From the NCBI GenBank assembly GCA_965214035.1, contig OZ243932.1:1054001-1118000 (forward strand): 64,000 nt of DNA, read 5' to 3'. This document shows, piece by piece, positions 62,502 through 64,000 of the stretch (within the stretch, counting starts at the first letter, position 1; each line of letters starts with the position of its first letter). This DNA comes from JAJDYQ01 sp965214035. Its GTDB lineage: Bacteria > Pseudomonadota > Gammaproteobacteria > JAJDYQ01. The notes under the pieces were generated by a model. The model made no database searches. It had not been told where the DNA came from and worked only from the letters and a program-made list of their open reading frames with translations. Position numbers and translations under genes: made by a program.

Positions 62502-64000
62502 CTACCAGTTCAGCTTCCACTCCGCGCCGACGCTGTGGCGGGGGTTATTGTCATCCTGTTCGCGGCGGATGGCCTTGATATCCAGCTTCGACTTCAGGCC
62601 AGCCGGGTTCGACAACAGACGCCAGCCCAGAGTCAGATCACGTTTCGCATCGGATGCCGACAGGCTCGCATAGGGGATGCCGGTCGCATCGTCCATCAGG
62701 GCGAAGCCCCACTCACCTTTCAACGTCCAGCGGCTCGATACATCAGCGGTATCAGCATTATCCTCCTTCAGCGCATCCGTCAGAGAATCCGACAACAACC
62801 GATCCAGACCACTGGCCGCCGGTGCATTGCCGTACTCATGGCGCAGACTGAACGACGGACCATGCGCCGAATCCGGCCGCGCCTTGTAACGCAGTGAACC
62901 GGACAGACCCCACTCCTCACGCCCGGAGGCCTCATGCTCCAGCAGATAACGGCTGCGCACATCAAAGGTCAAACCACGGGCCGGTAACTGCCAGTTCAGG
63001 CCACCGCCCAGCTCCAGACCAAAGCCTTCACTGGTATCACCGCCGTCATAACGCAGACCCAGTTCCAGCTCCGGTGTCAGGCGCATACCGCCCTCTTCCG
63101 GCAACTGCCAAGACCACTCCAGACCCATCCGGAAACGCTGTGTATCCAACGTCATACCCGGCACTCCCGGCACTCCAGCATTGGAATCATCCGACTTGAT
63201 ACGCGCCAGTGTCATATCCGAAATCAGCCTCAGACTCAAACCGCCCTCTTCCACCGGACGATCCAGCAACGTACCGCGCAGACCGGCGGTGGCCGATACC
63301 TGCTCCAGATCGTGCTCCGACCTGCCGGTCTGTGAAGTCTGCTCCAGATCACCTCGACCGTAGCTCGCCGCACCCCACAGTTGCAGACGCTCCGTCAGGT
63401 CATAACGCAGGTACGGCAGCAGGGAGGCCAGCGTACCGGACAGATCACCTTCGTCCGATGCTGATGCACTCTGCCATTCGCCATCACTGTCGCTGTAAGC
63501 CAGCGCCAGACCCAGCAGCGTCCGACCACTGCTGTGGTCAACACCCAGCATGGCCGTGGTGACCTCGCCGTCTATCGAAGTACCATCGTCGGCGTCTTTA
63601 TAGCTCGAATACGAGGCACGCCCCCAGATCGAAGTACCGTCCTCGTCACGGAATGTGAAATGACTGCCGCGCAGCACGGACGGCAACAGCTTCGGTAAGG
63701 ACAAAGTGCGTGACAGCTTGCGCGGACGATCCGACGAACCGGCACCCAACTGCTCAATGCCCAGCACACTGGCATCCGGGACGCCGCGACTGGACAGCAA
63801 ACGCGCCGCATTGAATGACTGACCCCGCGGCAGACCGTTCAGATTACCCGACAGACCCGGCTGGTCTGATGCCGTGAAACGATGATGCAGACCACCCAGC
63901 ATATGCTCAATCGCCGTCAGACCAAAGCGTGGCAACCACATCTGCTGCGCCGCCTGCATCGCCTCCGCGCTGCCCACACGGACCTCAACCTCGGCCGTCA
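62502..64000 (-). CDS. Autotransporter beta-barrel domain protein (partial, N-terminus off right edge)
   Basis: About 499 residues are visible and the frame is open to base 64000. The C-terminal 300 residues show alternating amphipathic strands (SIWGRASYSSYKDADDG, LPYLRYDLTERLQLWGAASY) and end in KLNW, an aromatic terminus typical of outer-membrane barrels. The part nearest the edge (AEAMQAAQQMWLPRFGLTAIEH) links barrel and passenger. It is the translocator end of a type V secreted protein; the passenger is not in view. Confidence 0.8.
   Translation of the reverse strand, partial: TAEVEVRVGSAEAMQAAQQMWLPRFGLTAIEHMLGGLHHRFTASDQPGLSGNLNGLPRGQSFNAARLLSSRGVPDASVLGIEQLGAGSSDRPRKLSRTLSLPKLLPSVLRGSHFTFRDEDGTSIWGRASYSSYKDADDGTSIDGEVTTAMLGVDHSSGRTLLGLALAYSDSDGEWQSASASDEGDLSGTLASLLPYLRYDLTERLQLWGAASYGRGDLEQTSQTGRSEHDLEQVSATAGLRGTLLDRPVEEGGLSLRLISDMTLARIKSDDSNAGVPGVPGMTLDTQRFRMGLEWSWQLPEEGGMRLTPELELGLRYDGGDTSEGFGLELGGGLNWQLPARGLTFDVRSRYLLEHEASGREEWGLSGSLRYKARPDSAHGPSFSLRHEYGNAPAASGLDRLLSDSLTDALKEDNADTADVSSRWTLKGEWGFALMDDATGIPYASLSASDAKRDLTLGWRLLSNPAGLKSKLDIKAIRREQDDNNPRHSVGAEWKLNW

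Overview
The window is a stretch of gammaproteobacterial chromosome. Three syntenic blocks support this: trpS-scpA-scpB-rluB; leuC-leuD-leuB-asd-fimV-truA-trpF-trpB-trpA-accD-folC-dedD-cvpA-purF; and tpiA-secG-tRNA-Leu-nuoA to nuoN-prmB. A SoxW-like thioredoxin, two Hanks-type kinases and an autotransporter barrel would fit a free-living or host-associated Chromatiales/Thiotrichales-type bacterium, but the sequence alone does not fix the genus. Almost all housekeeping genes lie on the minus strand.

Region by region. 1-5268 carries an exported thioredoxin (cut by the left edge), an HhH-GPD glycosylase, rluB, scpB, scpA and trpS. 5269-8075 is an accessory patch with a 47-residue basic protein, a decayed restriction-helicase N-terminus, a NucS-like nuclease with its own promoter, and a GIY-YIG protein. 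8085-17059 has glnS, small unknowns, a possible integrase relic, a Sel1-repeat protein, a membrane Ser/Thr kinase, gloB, hinT, yidD and a phosphopantetheinyl transferase. 17060-33127 is a long biosynthetic run (purine, folate, fatty acid, tryptophan, lysine/threonine and leucine synthesis) interrupted by truA and the polar-organisation protein gene fimV. A divergent gene at 33374 fuses a Ser/Thr kinase to a cyclic-nucleotide-binding domain. An MFS transporter and aroC follow.

36950-44890 is the main accessory island. It has an AbiEii-like nucleotidyltransferase with a small translationally coupled partner and a possible 47-residue upstream peptide. It also has a Fic protein with a winged-helix, AbiEi-like N-terminus, preceded by four direct repeats spaced exactly 24 bp apart. 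Around these are three related IS256-family copies. Copy B (41744-43055) sits inside the transposase gene of older copy A with an 8-bp duplication. Copy C (43444-44755) interrupts a small ORF, also with an 8-bp duplication. The Fic segment (38453-40685) lies exactly between the first 56 bp of the IS and the remainder of copy A, replacing 24 bp of IS sequence, so the oldest element may carry fic as a passenger.

44973-64000 is conserved again: a small hypothetical gene, prmB, the complete 14-gene Complex I operon with a good promoter, tRNA-Leu(GAG), secG, tpiA, and the C-terminal barrel of an autotransporter running off the right edge.

The housekeeping blocks form tightly coupled operons with many ATGA, GTGA or TAATG overlaps. 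The island genes have their own promoters or operators and look like toxin-antitoxin, defence and mobile DNA.
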